A stretch of 23,851 bases of DNA, taken from contig CAAENB010000143.1 of NCBI GenBank assembly GCA_900757235.1, forward strand, positions 1 to 23,851, read 5' to 3'. Positions 1 to 7,683 of this stretch are shown here, piece after piece (the stretch's first letter is position 1; each line of letters begins with the position of its first letter). Under the pieces are notes generated by a model. That model did not search any database and had not been told where the DNA came from. It saw nothing but the letters and a program-made list of their open reading frames with translations. Origin of the DNA: an uncultured Collinsella sp. (GTDB lineage: Bacteria > Actinomycetota > Coriobacteriia > Coriobacteriales > Coriobacteriaceae). Position numbers and translations under genes: made by a program.

Positions 1-116
1 AGATCGAGGGCCTGCTGCCCGTCGTAGCAGCAGTCGACGCTATAGGCCAAGTTGCGCAGGCTGCGTGCGATCGCATCGCACAGCGCCCGCTCGTCCTCGA
101 TGACCAAGATGCGCAT
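1..116 (-). CDS. Response regulator, N-terminal fragment (runs off the left edge)
   Basis: The reverse strand reads MRILVIEDERALCDAIARSL and continues to the window edge, about 38 codons in all. The opening is the first beta strand of a receiver domain with its acidic pair (E7, D8). The phosphoacceptor aspartate and the output domain lie outside the window, so the assignment to the OmpR/winged-helix class is a guess from the look of the first residues. The start is supported by AAGGAG about 6 bases upstream of ATG. It is divergent from the CxxC peptide/polyferredoxin genes, with a shared intergenic region of about 90 bp, so it might regulate them; nothing in the sequence proves that. Confidence 0.85.
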   Translation of the reverse strand, partial: MRILVIEDERALCDAIARSLRNLAYSVDCCYDGQQALD

Positions 117-205
117 AACGTTCTCCTTGCATAATCATTCACGCTTAACACGGATTTTATAGTCGGTATGGTCCAATGGGTCGCGAAACGAAAGGAGTGG
201 TCAGA

Positions 206-352
206 TTGTTCAAAGCGATTAAGCCTGTGGCGCAGGTGGCTTTGCTGATCGTTGGGGTAGCCATGGTTGGCTTTGGAATTATGCGCGGCGAGGCAGATGC
301 CGTGCTGGCCAAGGCAATCAGGCTGTGCTTGGAGTGTATCGGAATTGGATAA
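206..352 (+). CDS. CD1871A-family CxxC membrane peptide (48 aa)
   Basis: This small gene uses a TTG start placed 8 bases after AAAGGAG (191-197). The product is 48 residues: a basic start (MFKAIK), one membrane segment at about residues 8-25, and a C-terminal tail reading CLECIGIG. The ending matches my memory of the small proteins named 'CD1871A family CXXC motif-containing protein'; their function is not established. The stop codon overlaps the probable TTG start of the polyferredoxin gene, so the two are probably translationally coupled. An inferred role is a membrane-anchored dithiol passing electrons between the Fe-S protein and the downstream thioredoxin-like lipoprotein. The ORF and RBS are seen; family membership is recalled from motif and context. 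Confidence 0.8.
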   Translation: MFKAIKPVAQVALLIVGVAMVGFGIMRGEADAVLAKAIRLCLECIGIG

Positions 353-1256
353 AAGAAAAAACACTGCATCGCATCTTTTAGCGCGATTTCGTGGATTGAT
401 TCAGGCGGCGGCGACGCTTGCGACCAATATTCACCTGCCTAACTTTGCCAAGGGCGGCATCTACCAGGGAGCGGGCAAAGCCGTCTGCGTGCCGGGCCTC
501 AACTGCTACTCGTGTCCAGCGGCCTCGGGTGCGTGCCCCATCGGGTCGTTTCAGTCGGTGGTGGGCTCGTCTAAGTTTAGCTTCTCGTATTACGTCACCG
601 GAACGCTCATTCTGATCGGCGTGCTGCTGGGACGTTTTGTATGCGGCTTTTTGTGCCCGTTTGGATGGCTACAAGAGCTTTTGCATAAGATTCCCAGCAA
701 AAAGCTCTCCACGAAAAAGCTCAAGCCGCTCACGTACATCAAGTATGCCGTGCTGCTGTTTGCCGTGGTGCTGCTGCCCGTCTTGGTGGTTAACGATGTG
801 GGTATGGGCGACCCGTTCTTTTGCAAGTACATCTGCCCGCAAGGTGTGCTCGAGGGCGCGATTCCGCTGTCCATCATGAACGTGGGAATCCGCTCCGCGC
901 TGGGAAAGCTCTTTTCCTGGAAGCTCGCGATCCTCATTGTGGTTGCGGTGCTGAGCGTGCTGTTCTATCGCCCCTTCTGCAAATGGATTTGCCCCCTCGG
1001 CGCATTTTATGCGCTCATGAACAAGGTGTCTTTGCTGGGGATCCAGGTTGACCAGTGCAAATGCGTCTCGTGCGGCAAGTGCGCCAAGGTGTGTCAAATG
1101 GACGTGGACGTTACGCGTACGCCCGACCATGCCGAGTGCATTCGTTGCGGCAAATGCGTGGGCGCGTGCCCCGTCGATGCTATTAGCTTTCGCTATGGGC
1201 TGGGTGTGACGGGCGACAAACCCGCGCAGTCCACGCAAGCCTGCGAAAACAAATAG
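345..1256 (+). CDS. NapH/NosR/CcoG-like membrane 4Fe-4S (polyferredoxin) protein
   Basis: A 303-residue integral membrane protein if the TTG at 345 is the start; this overlaps the preceding stop and has GGAG at 331-334. An upstream ATG at 267 would lie inside the CxxC peptide gene and is less likely. Membrane segments are near residues 82-98, 122-140 and 173-189. Cysteine motifs follow in order: NCYSCP near 53-58 with C64, CGFLCPFG (C100, C104), CKYICPQG (C150, C154), CKWICPLG (C192, C196). Two classical 4Fe-4S ferredoxin motifs come last, around C220-C230 and C245-C255. The repeated CxxxCPxG pairs are typical of the NapH/NosR/CcoG group, which moves electrons across or along the membrane. 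The predicted role is electron delivery to the extracytoplasmic partner encoded next. Confidence 0.9.
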   Translation: MDKRKNTASHLLARFRGLIQAAATLATNIHLPNFAKGGIYQGAGKAVCVPGLNCYSCPAASGACPIGSFQSVVGSSKFSFSYYVTGTLILIGVLLGRFVCGFLCPFGWLQELLHKIPSKKLSTKKLKPLTYIKYAVLLFAVVLLPVLVVNDVGMGDPFFCKYICPQGVLEGAIPLSIMNVGIRSALGKLFSWKLAILIVVAVLSVLFYRPFCKWICPLGAFYALMNKVSLLGIQVDQCKCVSCGKCAKVCQMDVDVTRTPDHAECIRCGKCVGACPVDAISFRYGLGVTGDKPAQSTQACENK

Positions 1257-1291
1257 GTACCTATATAAGTTTCGATATAAACGGAGGAACC

Positions 1292-2254
1292 ATGAAACTG
1301 TCAAAAATTGCAGCTCTGTTGATGCTGCCCGTGCTGGCGCTGACTCTCGCGGCGTGCTCTGCCCCCAAGGGCGACGCGAAGGGTGCTACGAGCGGCGATG
1401 CGCAGATTGCCGAGCTCATAGCGCAAAAGCCGTCGAGTGCCGAGGAGGCGGCCGAGCTGTACCAGCAGCTGCTGCAAAAGGAAAACGAGATCTTTGCGAG
1501 CGATAACGCCCTATGGGAAAAGGTGTTCCTTGCAGCCAACAAAGACACTCCCATGATTGAGGACGGCAAGAACTACGGTGACTTCTTGCTCGATACCATC
1601 GAGGGCGCCAAGGATCAGTTTGCGGCTGACGAGCTTAAGACGCTTAAGGCCGGCGCGCAGCAGGTCAAGGAGATCGAGGACAAGCTCATGGCGCTGGAGA
1701 AGGAGTTCCCCGGATGCGGCAGCACGCCCGGCGAGGGGGAGAGCGTCGATGCCTCGACCGCAGGCATGACTAACGGCGAGAGCGGGGAGACGAAGTTCCC
1801 CAGCTTTAAGGGCAAGGACTTGGACGGCAACGATGTAAACAGCGACGAGCTGTTCTCCAAGAACAAGGTCACCGTCATGAACTTCTGGTTTACCACCTGC
1901 AAGCCGTGCGTGGGAGAGCTGGGCGATCTGGAGAAGCTCAACAAGGAGCTTGCCGAGAAGGGCGGCCAGGTCGTGGGCGTTAATTCCTTTACGCTCGATG
2001 GCAACAAAGACGAGGTGGCCGATGCCAAGGACGTGCTTTCCAAGAAGGGCGTGACGTATAAGAACATCTGGTTTAAGTCGGACAGCGAGGCCGGAAAGTT
2101 CACCTCCAACCTGTACTCGTTCCCGACCACCTACGTGATCGACCAGAACGGTAACATTGTGGGAGAGCCGATCATGGGCGGCATCAACTCCGCTGAGCAG
2201 CGCGAGGCGCTCAACAAACTGATCGATCAGGCACTCGCGAAGAGCGAACAGTAA
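1292..2254 (+). CDS. TlpA-like thioredoxin-fold lipoprotein
   Basis: The 320-residue product begins with a lipoprotein signal peptide; the lipobox LAAC puts the lipidated cysteine at residue 22, so the protein is anchored outside the membrane. Residues about 25-165 form a charged, helical spacer not seen in ordinary TlpA. A redoxin domain follows (about 168-320) with the active site TCKPC (C203, C206) and the cis-proline region SFPTTYVID. GGAGG lies just before the ATG and the gene is 35 bp after the polyferredoxin gene, so the three genes look like one operon ending at the terminator at 2280-2307. The likely role is an extracytoplasmic thiol reductase or oxidase. The direction of electron flow is not readable from sequence, but the Fe-S partner suggests reduction. 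Confidence 0.92.
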   Translation: MKLSKIAALLMLPVLALTLAACSAPKGDAKGATSGDAQIAELIAQKPSSAEEAAELYQQLLQKENEIFASDNALWEKVFLAANKDTPMIEDGKNYGDFLLDTIEGAKDQFAADELKTLKAGAQQVKEIEDKLMALEKEFPGCGSTPGEGESVDASTAGMTNGESGETKFPSFKGKDLDGNDVNSDELFSKNKVTVMNFWFTTCKPCVGELGDLEKLNKELAEKGGQVVGVNSFTLDGNKDEVADAKDVLSKKGVTYKNIWFKSDSEAGKFTSNLYSFPTTYVIDQNGNIVGEPIMGGINSAEQREALNKLIDQALAKSEQ

Positions 2255-2279
2255 GTCCGTGGGACAGACAACTGAAGGG

Positions 2280-2307
2280 GAGTCGCTGGAAACAGCGACT
2301 CTTTTTT
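2280..2307 (+). terminator. Intrinsic terminator after the TlpA-like gene
   Basis: A perfect 9-bp stem GAGTCGCTG / CAGCGACTC encloses a GAAA tetraloop and is followed directly by six T residues. It sits 25 bp after the stop codon of the lipoprotein gene. Confidence 0.95.
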
Positions 2308-2325
2308 CTGCTTCGGGGTAGCATC

Positions 2326-2478
2326 ATGGGTATACGTCGAAAGGGCACGCAGCTTTTCGTGCATTGCCCGAGCGGTGCGCGAAGCAACCAAGCTGTGAGT
2401 TTTCTTAAGCGTTCTGGGTATGGCAGTGTCAAGAATATCGGCGGCATAAGCGGCTACACGGGAAAGGTGGTGCGTTAG
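2326..2478 (+). pseudogene. Rhodanese remnant (C-terminal half of a sulfurtransferase domain)
   Basis: A 50-codon frame starts with ATG 19 bp after the terminator T-run. Its product contains FVHCPSGARSNQA, which is the rhodanese active-site loop with its catalytic cysteine at residue 14, then FLKRSGYGSVKNIGGISGY, the usual end of a single-domain rhodanese. The N-terminal half of the fold (the DVRxxxE...GHIPGA part) is absent, and the frame upstream encodes nothing like it. No clear ribosome site precedes the ATG. It ends 2 bp before the flavin reductase gene, which itself carries a different rhodanese domain. The best reading is a 5'-truncated gene; a translated leader coupling to the next gene is an alternative. 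Confidence 0.7.
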
Positions 2479-2480
2479 CT

Positions 2481-4172
2481 ATGAAGGTGGTTATCGTTGG
2501 AGGCGTCGCGGGCGGCGCATCGGCGGCGGCACGTTTGCGCAGACTCGACGAGCAGGCCCAAATTGTCATCTTTGAGCGCACGGGTTTTGTATCGTATGCC
2601 AATTGTGGGCTTCCGTACTACATTGGCGGCGTGATAGAAGAAGAGAGCGCATTGACGCTGCAGTCTCCCAAGGGCTTTTGGGAGCGCTTTCGCATTGCGG
2701 TCAAGACGAGTCACGAGGTGTTTGCCATCCATCCCGATTCGCATACGGTCGAGGTTCGCAATATGCTGACGGGCGAGGAATTTGTCGAGACGTATGACAA
2801 GCTCATCCTGTCGCCGGGTGCAAAGCCGATCCGCCCTGCGTTGCCGGGCATCGACTCGGATAAAATCTTTAGCCTACGCACCGTTGAGGACACGCTGCGT
2901 ATTCACAGCTATGTTCGAGAGCGGCGACCGAGCAGTGCCGTCGTGATCGGCGGCGGCTTCATTGGCGTCGAGACGGCGGAGAATCTGTGCGAGCTGGGGC
3001 TCCAGGTGACCCTTCTGCAGCGTCCCGTCCAGCTTATGAACAACCTGGATTACGACATGGCGACCCTTTTGCATACCGAGGTGCGTGAGCACGGTATCGA
3101 TCTGCGCCTCAAGGCCGATGTGACAGGTTTTGAGGAAGTTGATGGCCGCGTTGTCACCCATGTTGCGGGCGATGACCCTATCGGAGCCGATATGGTGCTG
3201 CTTGCCATTGGCGTGGCACCTGAGAGCCATCTGGCGCAAGAGGCGGGGCTCGAACTGGGCATCAAGGGGGCTATTGTGGTCAACGACCGCATGGAGACCT
3301 CTGCTGCCGACGTGTATGCCGTGGGCGATGCCGTGCAGGTCACGCATCAGGTGACCGGCGAGGACGCGGTCATTTCGCTCGCCGGCCCCGCCAACAAGCA
3401 GGGGCGTGTCGTCGCCGATGTCATAGCCGGCATGGACAGCTGCTACCGCGGATCGTTGGGCTCATCGGTTATCAAGGTATTCGACTTGACGGCGGCAAGC
3501 ACGGGACTATCCGAAAAGGCGGCACACGCGGCGGGAATTGACTGCGACAGCGTGGTCCTGTCGCCCGGTTCGCATGCGGGTTATTATCCGGGTGCAACGC
3601 CCATGACCATGAAGGTTATCTTCGAGAAGCAGGGATTGCGCCTGCTGGGTGCGCAAATCGTGGGCATCGATGGTGTGGACAAGTGTATCGACGTTCTGGC
3701 GACTGCCATCCAGGCAGGCATGCGCGGCGATAGGCTTAAGGATTTGGACCTAGCATACGCGCCGCCGTACTCATCGGCGAAGGATCCCGTCAATATGGCG
3801 GGCTTTATGATCGAGAACCTCAATCGCGGCATACTGGCGCAGTGGCATTGGGAGGATGAGCCCAACTTGCCACGCGATGGCAGCGTGCAGCTGCTCGATG
3901 TTCGTACGGAAGGGGAGTATGAGCGCGGGCATATCGATGGTTTCGTAAACATTCCCGTCGATGATCTGCGCAATCGCCTGGGCGAGCTCGACCGGGCCAA
4001 GCCGGTCTACGTAATTTGCCAGAGCGGCATTCGCAGCTACATTGCTTGCCGCATTTTGGCGCAGCATGGCTTTGAGTGCTTTAACTTCTCGGGCGGCTAT
4101 CGCTTCTTTGCAGCCGTGACTGAGGCTCGCCGCGGCAGCGCTAACGTTATGCCGTGCGGGCTCGAAAAGTAG
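2481..4172 (+). CDS. CoA-disulfide reductase-like flavoprotein fused to rhodanese
   Basis: The 563-residue protein has an N-terminal FAD site (GGVAGGASAAARL, residues 7-19). The single redox cysteine of the CoA-disulfide/NADH-oxidase group follows, in SYANCGLPYY (C42). A second dinucleotide fold comes next (VVIGGGFIGVETAENL, about 155-170), then the FAD-binding YAVGDA, the dimerisation domain to about 445, and a C-terminal rhodanese domain from about 465. The rhodanese has LDVRTEGEYERGHIDG and the catalytic loop CQSGIRS (C513). This is the CoADR-Rhd architecture. Such enzymes reduce CoA disulfide or persulfide with NAD(P)H, and the rhodanese handles the sulfane sulfur; the exact substrate here is not knowable from sequence. 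The start is set by AAAGGTGG ten bases upstream. The enzyme is probably cytoplasmic. Confidence 0.93.
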   Translation: MKVVIVGGVAGGASAAARLRRLDEQAQIVIFERTGFVSYANCGLPYYIGGVIEEESALTLQSPKGFWERFRIAVKTSHEVFAIHPDSHTVEVRNMLTGEEFVETYDKLILSPGAKPIRPALPGIDSDKIFSLRTVEDTLRIHSYVRERRPSSAVVIGGGFIGVETAENLCELGLQVTLLQRPVQLMNNLDYDMATLLHTEVREHGIDLRLKADVTGFEEVDGRVVTHVAGDDPIGADMVLLAIGVAPESHLAQEAGLELGIKGAIVVNDRMETSAADVYAVGDAVQVTHQVTGEDAVISLAGPANKQGRVVADVIAGMDSCYRGSLGSSVIKVFDLTAASTGLSEKAAHAAGIDCDSVVLSPGSHAGYYPGATPMTMKVIFEKQGLRLLGAQIVGIDGVDKCIDVLATAIQAGMRGDRLKDLDLAYAPPYSSAKDPVNMAGFMIENLNRGILAQWHWEDEPNLPRDGSVQLLDVRTEGEYERGHIDGFVNIPVDDLRNRLGELDRAKPVYVICQSGIRSYIACRILAQHGFECFNFSGGYRFFAAVTEARRGSANVMPCGLEK

Positions 4173-4183
4173 CGCGCATTGGA

Positions 4184-4214
4184 ATGTGACAAAGTGACAG
4201 CCTCTTTGTCACAT
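4184..4214. repeat. Palindromic intergenic repeat A, copy 1
   Basis: TGTGACAAAG and CTTTGTCACA form perfect arms separated by 9 bases, with one more A/T pair outside. It starts 11 bp after the stop of the CoA-disulfide reductase gene. The same arms recur at 7649-7674 and 8969-8999 (copies 2 and 3). There is no T-run, so any terminator function would be rho-independent-like at best. Confidence 0.85.
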
Positions 4215-4393
4215 CGGGGATGTTATATGCGGGATGGTGCGCCATGCGGCGTGCTGTCCCGTTCGTTTTTTGGCGCGGTTCGTTACATTCCTCACTGGTA
4301 TCGGCCAAAAATGAGGATAGAGTAGGACAAGCGCGCCGAACGTGAACGGCGGGGGAGCGGGCGAGCGCGCCCGCGCGAGAGAGGTTGCCGTCC

Positions 4394-7300
4394 ATGCTGG
4401 ATCTCAGAGATATTTGCAAAAGGTACGTTACGCAGTCGTTTACGCAGGTAGCGCTCGACAGCGTAAGCCTGTCTTTTCGCGATAACGAGTTTGTAGCCAT
4501 CCTGGGTCCCTCGGGTTCGGGTAAAACTACGATGCTCAACGTCATTGGTGGACTCGACCATTTCGATTCCGGCGACCTGTTGATCGATGGCATCTCGACC
4601 AAGGACTTCAGCGACCGCGATTGGGATGCCTACAGAAACAATCGCATTGGCTTTGTGTTTCAGAGCTACAACCTCATTCCGCATCAGACCATTTTGGAAA
4701 ACGTGGAATTGGCGCTTACGCTCACGGGCGTGGGGCATGCCGAGCGCCGCCAGCGTGCACGCAAGGCGCTTGAGGCAGTCGGTCTGGGCGAGCACGTTAA
4801 CAAGCGCCCGAGCCAGCTATCGGGCGGCCAGATGCAGCGCGTGGCTATTGCCCGCGCCCTGATCAACGATCCCGAGATTGTGCTGGCTGACGAGCCGACC
4901 GGCGCCTTAGACTCAACGACATCCGTGCAGGTCATGGATTTGCTCAAGGACGTTGCGCGCGACCGTCTGGTCATCATGGTCACGCACAATCCCGAGCTGG
5001 CGTACCAGTACGCCACGCGCATCGTCAACCTGGCGGACGGCAAGATCACCGACGATTCCGATCCCTTTGATGTTGCCAATGCCGCGCGTCGCGAGGCTAA
5101 GCCTACGCGCAAAACCTCGATGAGCTTTGTGACGGCGCTGGGGCTTTCGGCGCGAAACCTTTTGACCAAGAAGGGCCGTACGGCTATGACGGCCTTTGCT
5201 GGTTCGATCGGCATCATCGGTATCGCGGCGATTCTGGCGCTCTCCAACGGCGTAAACGGCTACATCAAAAAGGTCGAGGAGGATACGCTCTCGAGCTACC
5301 CGCTGACGATTTCCAAGCAGGATTACGACCTGTCGTCCATGATGGGCGGACAGGGGACCACGGATGACGATACGTCCAAGAACGAGGGCTCGTCCGACGG
5401 CAGCACTGACGGCAAGGCTCGGGGAACCGATAAGATTCCTGTGGTCACGGCCGTAAAGGATATGTTTGCGAGCGTTAAGTCCAACGACATGACGAGCTTT
5501 AAGGCATGGCTCGATGCCGGTGGCGACGGCATCGATAAAGAAGTCAACGCTATCCAGTACGGCTACGGCGTGACGCCGGTTGTCTATCGTGCGGGCAAGG
5601 GCGACGAGAAGCCCGTCCGGCTTGTTCCCAACGCTATGACCGAGGCCATGAGCGGAGGCGCGAGCTCGGCGGCAACGGTGAGCATGGAATCCATGGGAAC
5701 CTCGGTCTTTAACGAGATGATTGACGACCAGAGCTTGCTCGACAGCCAGTACGATGTCGTCGCCGGTCATTGGCCCACGTCTGCCAACGAAGCCGTGATG
5801 GTGCTTTCGAGTCGTGGCACGGTGGGCGACTATACGCTCTACAGCATCGGTGCGCTGGATATCGATGAGCTCAACGATTTGGTAAACAGCGCTATGACGG
5901 CTGACGGTGGGGTCGAAACGCCCGAGACCGGCACCGACTTTACCTATGACGATGCGCTGTCCACGACGTTTAAGGTGCTGTCGCCGGCCGATGCCTATCG
6001 CAAAAACGAAGAGACTGGCATGTGGGCTGACATGTCTGGCGACGCCGACTTTATGGCCGCCAAGGTTGCCGACGGTATCGACGTGCACATTGTGGGCGTG
6101 GTACGACCTAACGAGACGGCCAATGCGAGCGCATTGACCCCGGGCATTGCCTACACGCATGCGCTGACTCGCCAGCTTATGGAGCGCGCCGCCGATTCGC
6201 AGATTGTGCAGGAGCAACTCGCCCACCCCGAGACGGATGTCTTTACGGGCAAGTCTTTCGATGAACTGCAGGGCGAGGCCAAGCAAGGCGTGGATTTGGG
6301 CAGCATGTTCAGTGTGGACGAGGCGGCGCTCAAGAGCGCGTTCTCGTTCGATGCGTCTGCGCTCTCGGGTGCAGCCGGCGGTATGGACCTTTCTGGTATC
6401 GATTTGTCCGGGCTGGACATTGACCTTTCGGGTGTTGGGAAGAACATCGACTTCAGCGACATCATGGCAAAAGCGCCAACCCCAGATTTCTCGGGTATCT
6501 TTGACGGTCTGGAACTCACGCCCGAGCAAATGCAGCAGGTGGGAACGCTTGCCAACCAGCTGTTTGAGGGCTTTTTGCAGTCTGATCAGTTTAAGGCGCT
6601 GACACCCGATGATCTTAAGGACGCGTCAAAGCTCGCTGCCGCATTCTCGACGTATCTTGAGCATGATGCCGCCGCCCAGCAATGCTTGGCTCAGCTTAAG
6701 GCGCTCGGCGGCGATGCCTTGGCCGAGCGCCTGCAGCAGGCGATGACCGACTATGTGCAAAAACAGCTGGCTCCGTATCTGCAGCAGTCTATGGACCAGG
6801 TGACCAAGACAATCAGCGAGCAGATTGCGGCGACGGTATCGGCCCAGCTCAAGATGGGTGCGGCGGGACTCATGGACCAGATGGCGACGCAGATGTCTTC
6901 GAGTTTTGCCAGCTTGGCGAGCGCCATGCGCGTGGATGCGAACGCCTTTGCTCGTGCCATCCACTTCAACATGGATGCCGAGGACCTGAGCTCGCTCATG
7001 ATGAGCTATGCCAAGGCGTCAAAGCTCACCTACGACAACAATTTGACCACGTTGGGCTACGCGGATGAGGCGGACCCCATCTCGGTCAAGATTTTCCCGC
7101 GTGACTTTGAGGCCAAGGAGCGCGTGCTCGATCATATCGATGCGTACAACAAGCAGGTCAAAGCCGCCGGCCACGATGAGCAGGCAATCTCGTACACCGA
7201 CTACATGGGCATCATCATGGGTTCGGTGACCGACATCGTGAACACCATCAGCTTGGTGCTCATCGCATTCGTAAGCATCAGCCTGGTGGTGAGCTCCATC

Positions 7301-7648
7301 ATGATCGGCATCATCACGTACATTAGCGTGCTGGAGCGCAAAAAGGAGATTGGCATCCTGCGCGCGATCGGCGCGTCGAAGCGCAACGTGGCCAACGTAT
7401 TCAATGCCGAGACCTTTATCGAAGGCCTCATTGCCGGCGTCTTTGCCATTGTCGTCGTGGTGGCCGTGGGCCTTCCGGTTAATGCCTGGGCGCTTGCGGC
7501 CAAGCAGGTACCCAATCTGATGAGCCTGCCCGTGCAGGATGCGCTGGTGCTCATCGCGATTTCGGTGCTGCTGACGGTTGTCGCTGGCCTGCTGCCGGCC
7601 CGCAGTGCATCCAAGAAGGATCCCGTGGAGGCCCTGCGCTCCGAATAA
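4394..7648 (+). CDS. Fused ABC transporter, ATPase plus FtsX/MacB-type permease (1084 aa)
   Basis: One polypeptide carries an N-terminal ATPase and a MacB/FtsX-like permease. Walker A GPSGSGKT is at residues 38-45, the Q-loop at 90, signature LSGGQ at 142-146, Walker B VLADE at about 163-167 and the H-loop at 198. A first membrane segment at about 258-280 is followed by a very large outside domain (about 285-930). This domain includes a short stretch of LSGIDLSGLDIDLSG repeats and a helical, probably coiled region with DALAERLQQ and similar. Three membrane segments close the protein with a typical ERKKEIGILRAIGASKRN loop. ATG 4394 is preferred over TTG 4385 because AGAGAGG lies 9 bases before it. 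MacB-type proteins do mechanotransmission on lipoproteins, peptides or envelope substrates rather than classical import; the cargo is unknown. Confidence 0.93.
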   Translation: MLDLRDICKRYVTQSFTQVALDSVSLSFRDNEFVAILGPSGSGKTTMLNVIGGLDHFDSGDLLIDGISTKDFSDRDWDAYRNNRIGFVFQSYNLIPHQTILENVELALTLTGVGHAERRQRARKALEAVGLGEHVNKRPSQLSGGQMQRVAIARALINDPEIVLADEPTGALDSTTSVQVMDLLKDVARDRLVIMVTHNPELAYQYATRIVNLADGKITDDSDPFDVANAARREAKPTRKTSMSFVTALGLSARNLLTKKGRTAMTAFAGSIGIIGIAAILALSNGVNGYIKKVEEDTLSSYPLTISKQDYDLSSMMGGQGTTDDDTSKNEGSSDGSTDGKARGTDKIPVVTAVKDMFASVKSNDMTSFKAWLDAGGDGIDKEVNAIQYGYGVTPVVYRAGKGDEKPVRLVPNAMTEAMSGGASSAATVSMESMGTSVFNEMIDDQSLLDSQYDVVAGHWPTSANEAVMVLSSRGTVGDYTLYSIGALDIDELNDLVNSAMTADGGVETPETGTDFTYDDALSTTFKVLSPADAYRKNEETGMWADMSGDADFMAAKVADGIDVHIVGVVRPNETANASALTPGIAYTHALTRQLMERAADSQIVQEQLAHPETDVFTGKSFDELQGEAKQGVDLGSMFSVDEAALKSAFSFDASALSGAAGGMDLSGIDLSGLDIDLSGVGKNIDFSDIMAKAPTPDFSGIFDGLELTPEQMQQVGTLANQLFEGFLQSDQFKALTPDDLKDASKLAAAFSTYLEHDAAAQQCLAQLKALGGDALAERLQQAMTDYVQKQLAPYLQQSMDQVTKTISEQIAATVSAQLKMGAAGLMDQMATQMSSSFASLASAMRVDANAFARAIHFNMDAEDLSSLMMSYAKASKLTYDNNLTTLGYADEADPISVKIFPRDFEAKERVLDHIDAYNKQVKAAGHDEQAISYTDYMGIIMGSVTDIVNTISLVLIAFVSISLVVSSIMIGIITYISVLERKKEIGILRAIGASKRNVANVFNAETFIEGLIAGVFAIVVVVAVGLPVNAWALAAKQVPNLMSLPVQDALVLIAISVLLTVVAGLLPARSASKKDPVEALRSE

Positions 7649-7674
7649 TGTGACAAAGGGGCTGCCCCTTTGTC
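7649..7674. repeat. Palindromic intergenic repeat A, copy 2
   Basis: The stem GACAAAGGGG / CCCCTTTGTC with loop CTG begins directly after the stop codon of the ABC transporter gene and lies 10 bp from the end of the convergent gene. The outer TG of the left arm is conserved, but the right outer arm is degenerate (CCCT). Placed between two convergent genes, it could terminate both transcripts. Confidence 0.85.
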
Positions 7675-7683
7675 CCTTTGCGC

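Noticed and set aside
4913..6529. Long open frame (538 codons) on the minus strand
   Set aside because: It lies wholly inside the ABC transporter gene, has no ribosome site, and its composition (His, Arg rich) is what a GC-rich antisense frame gives.
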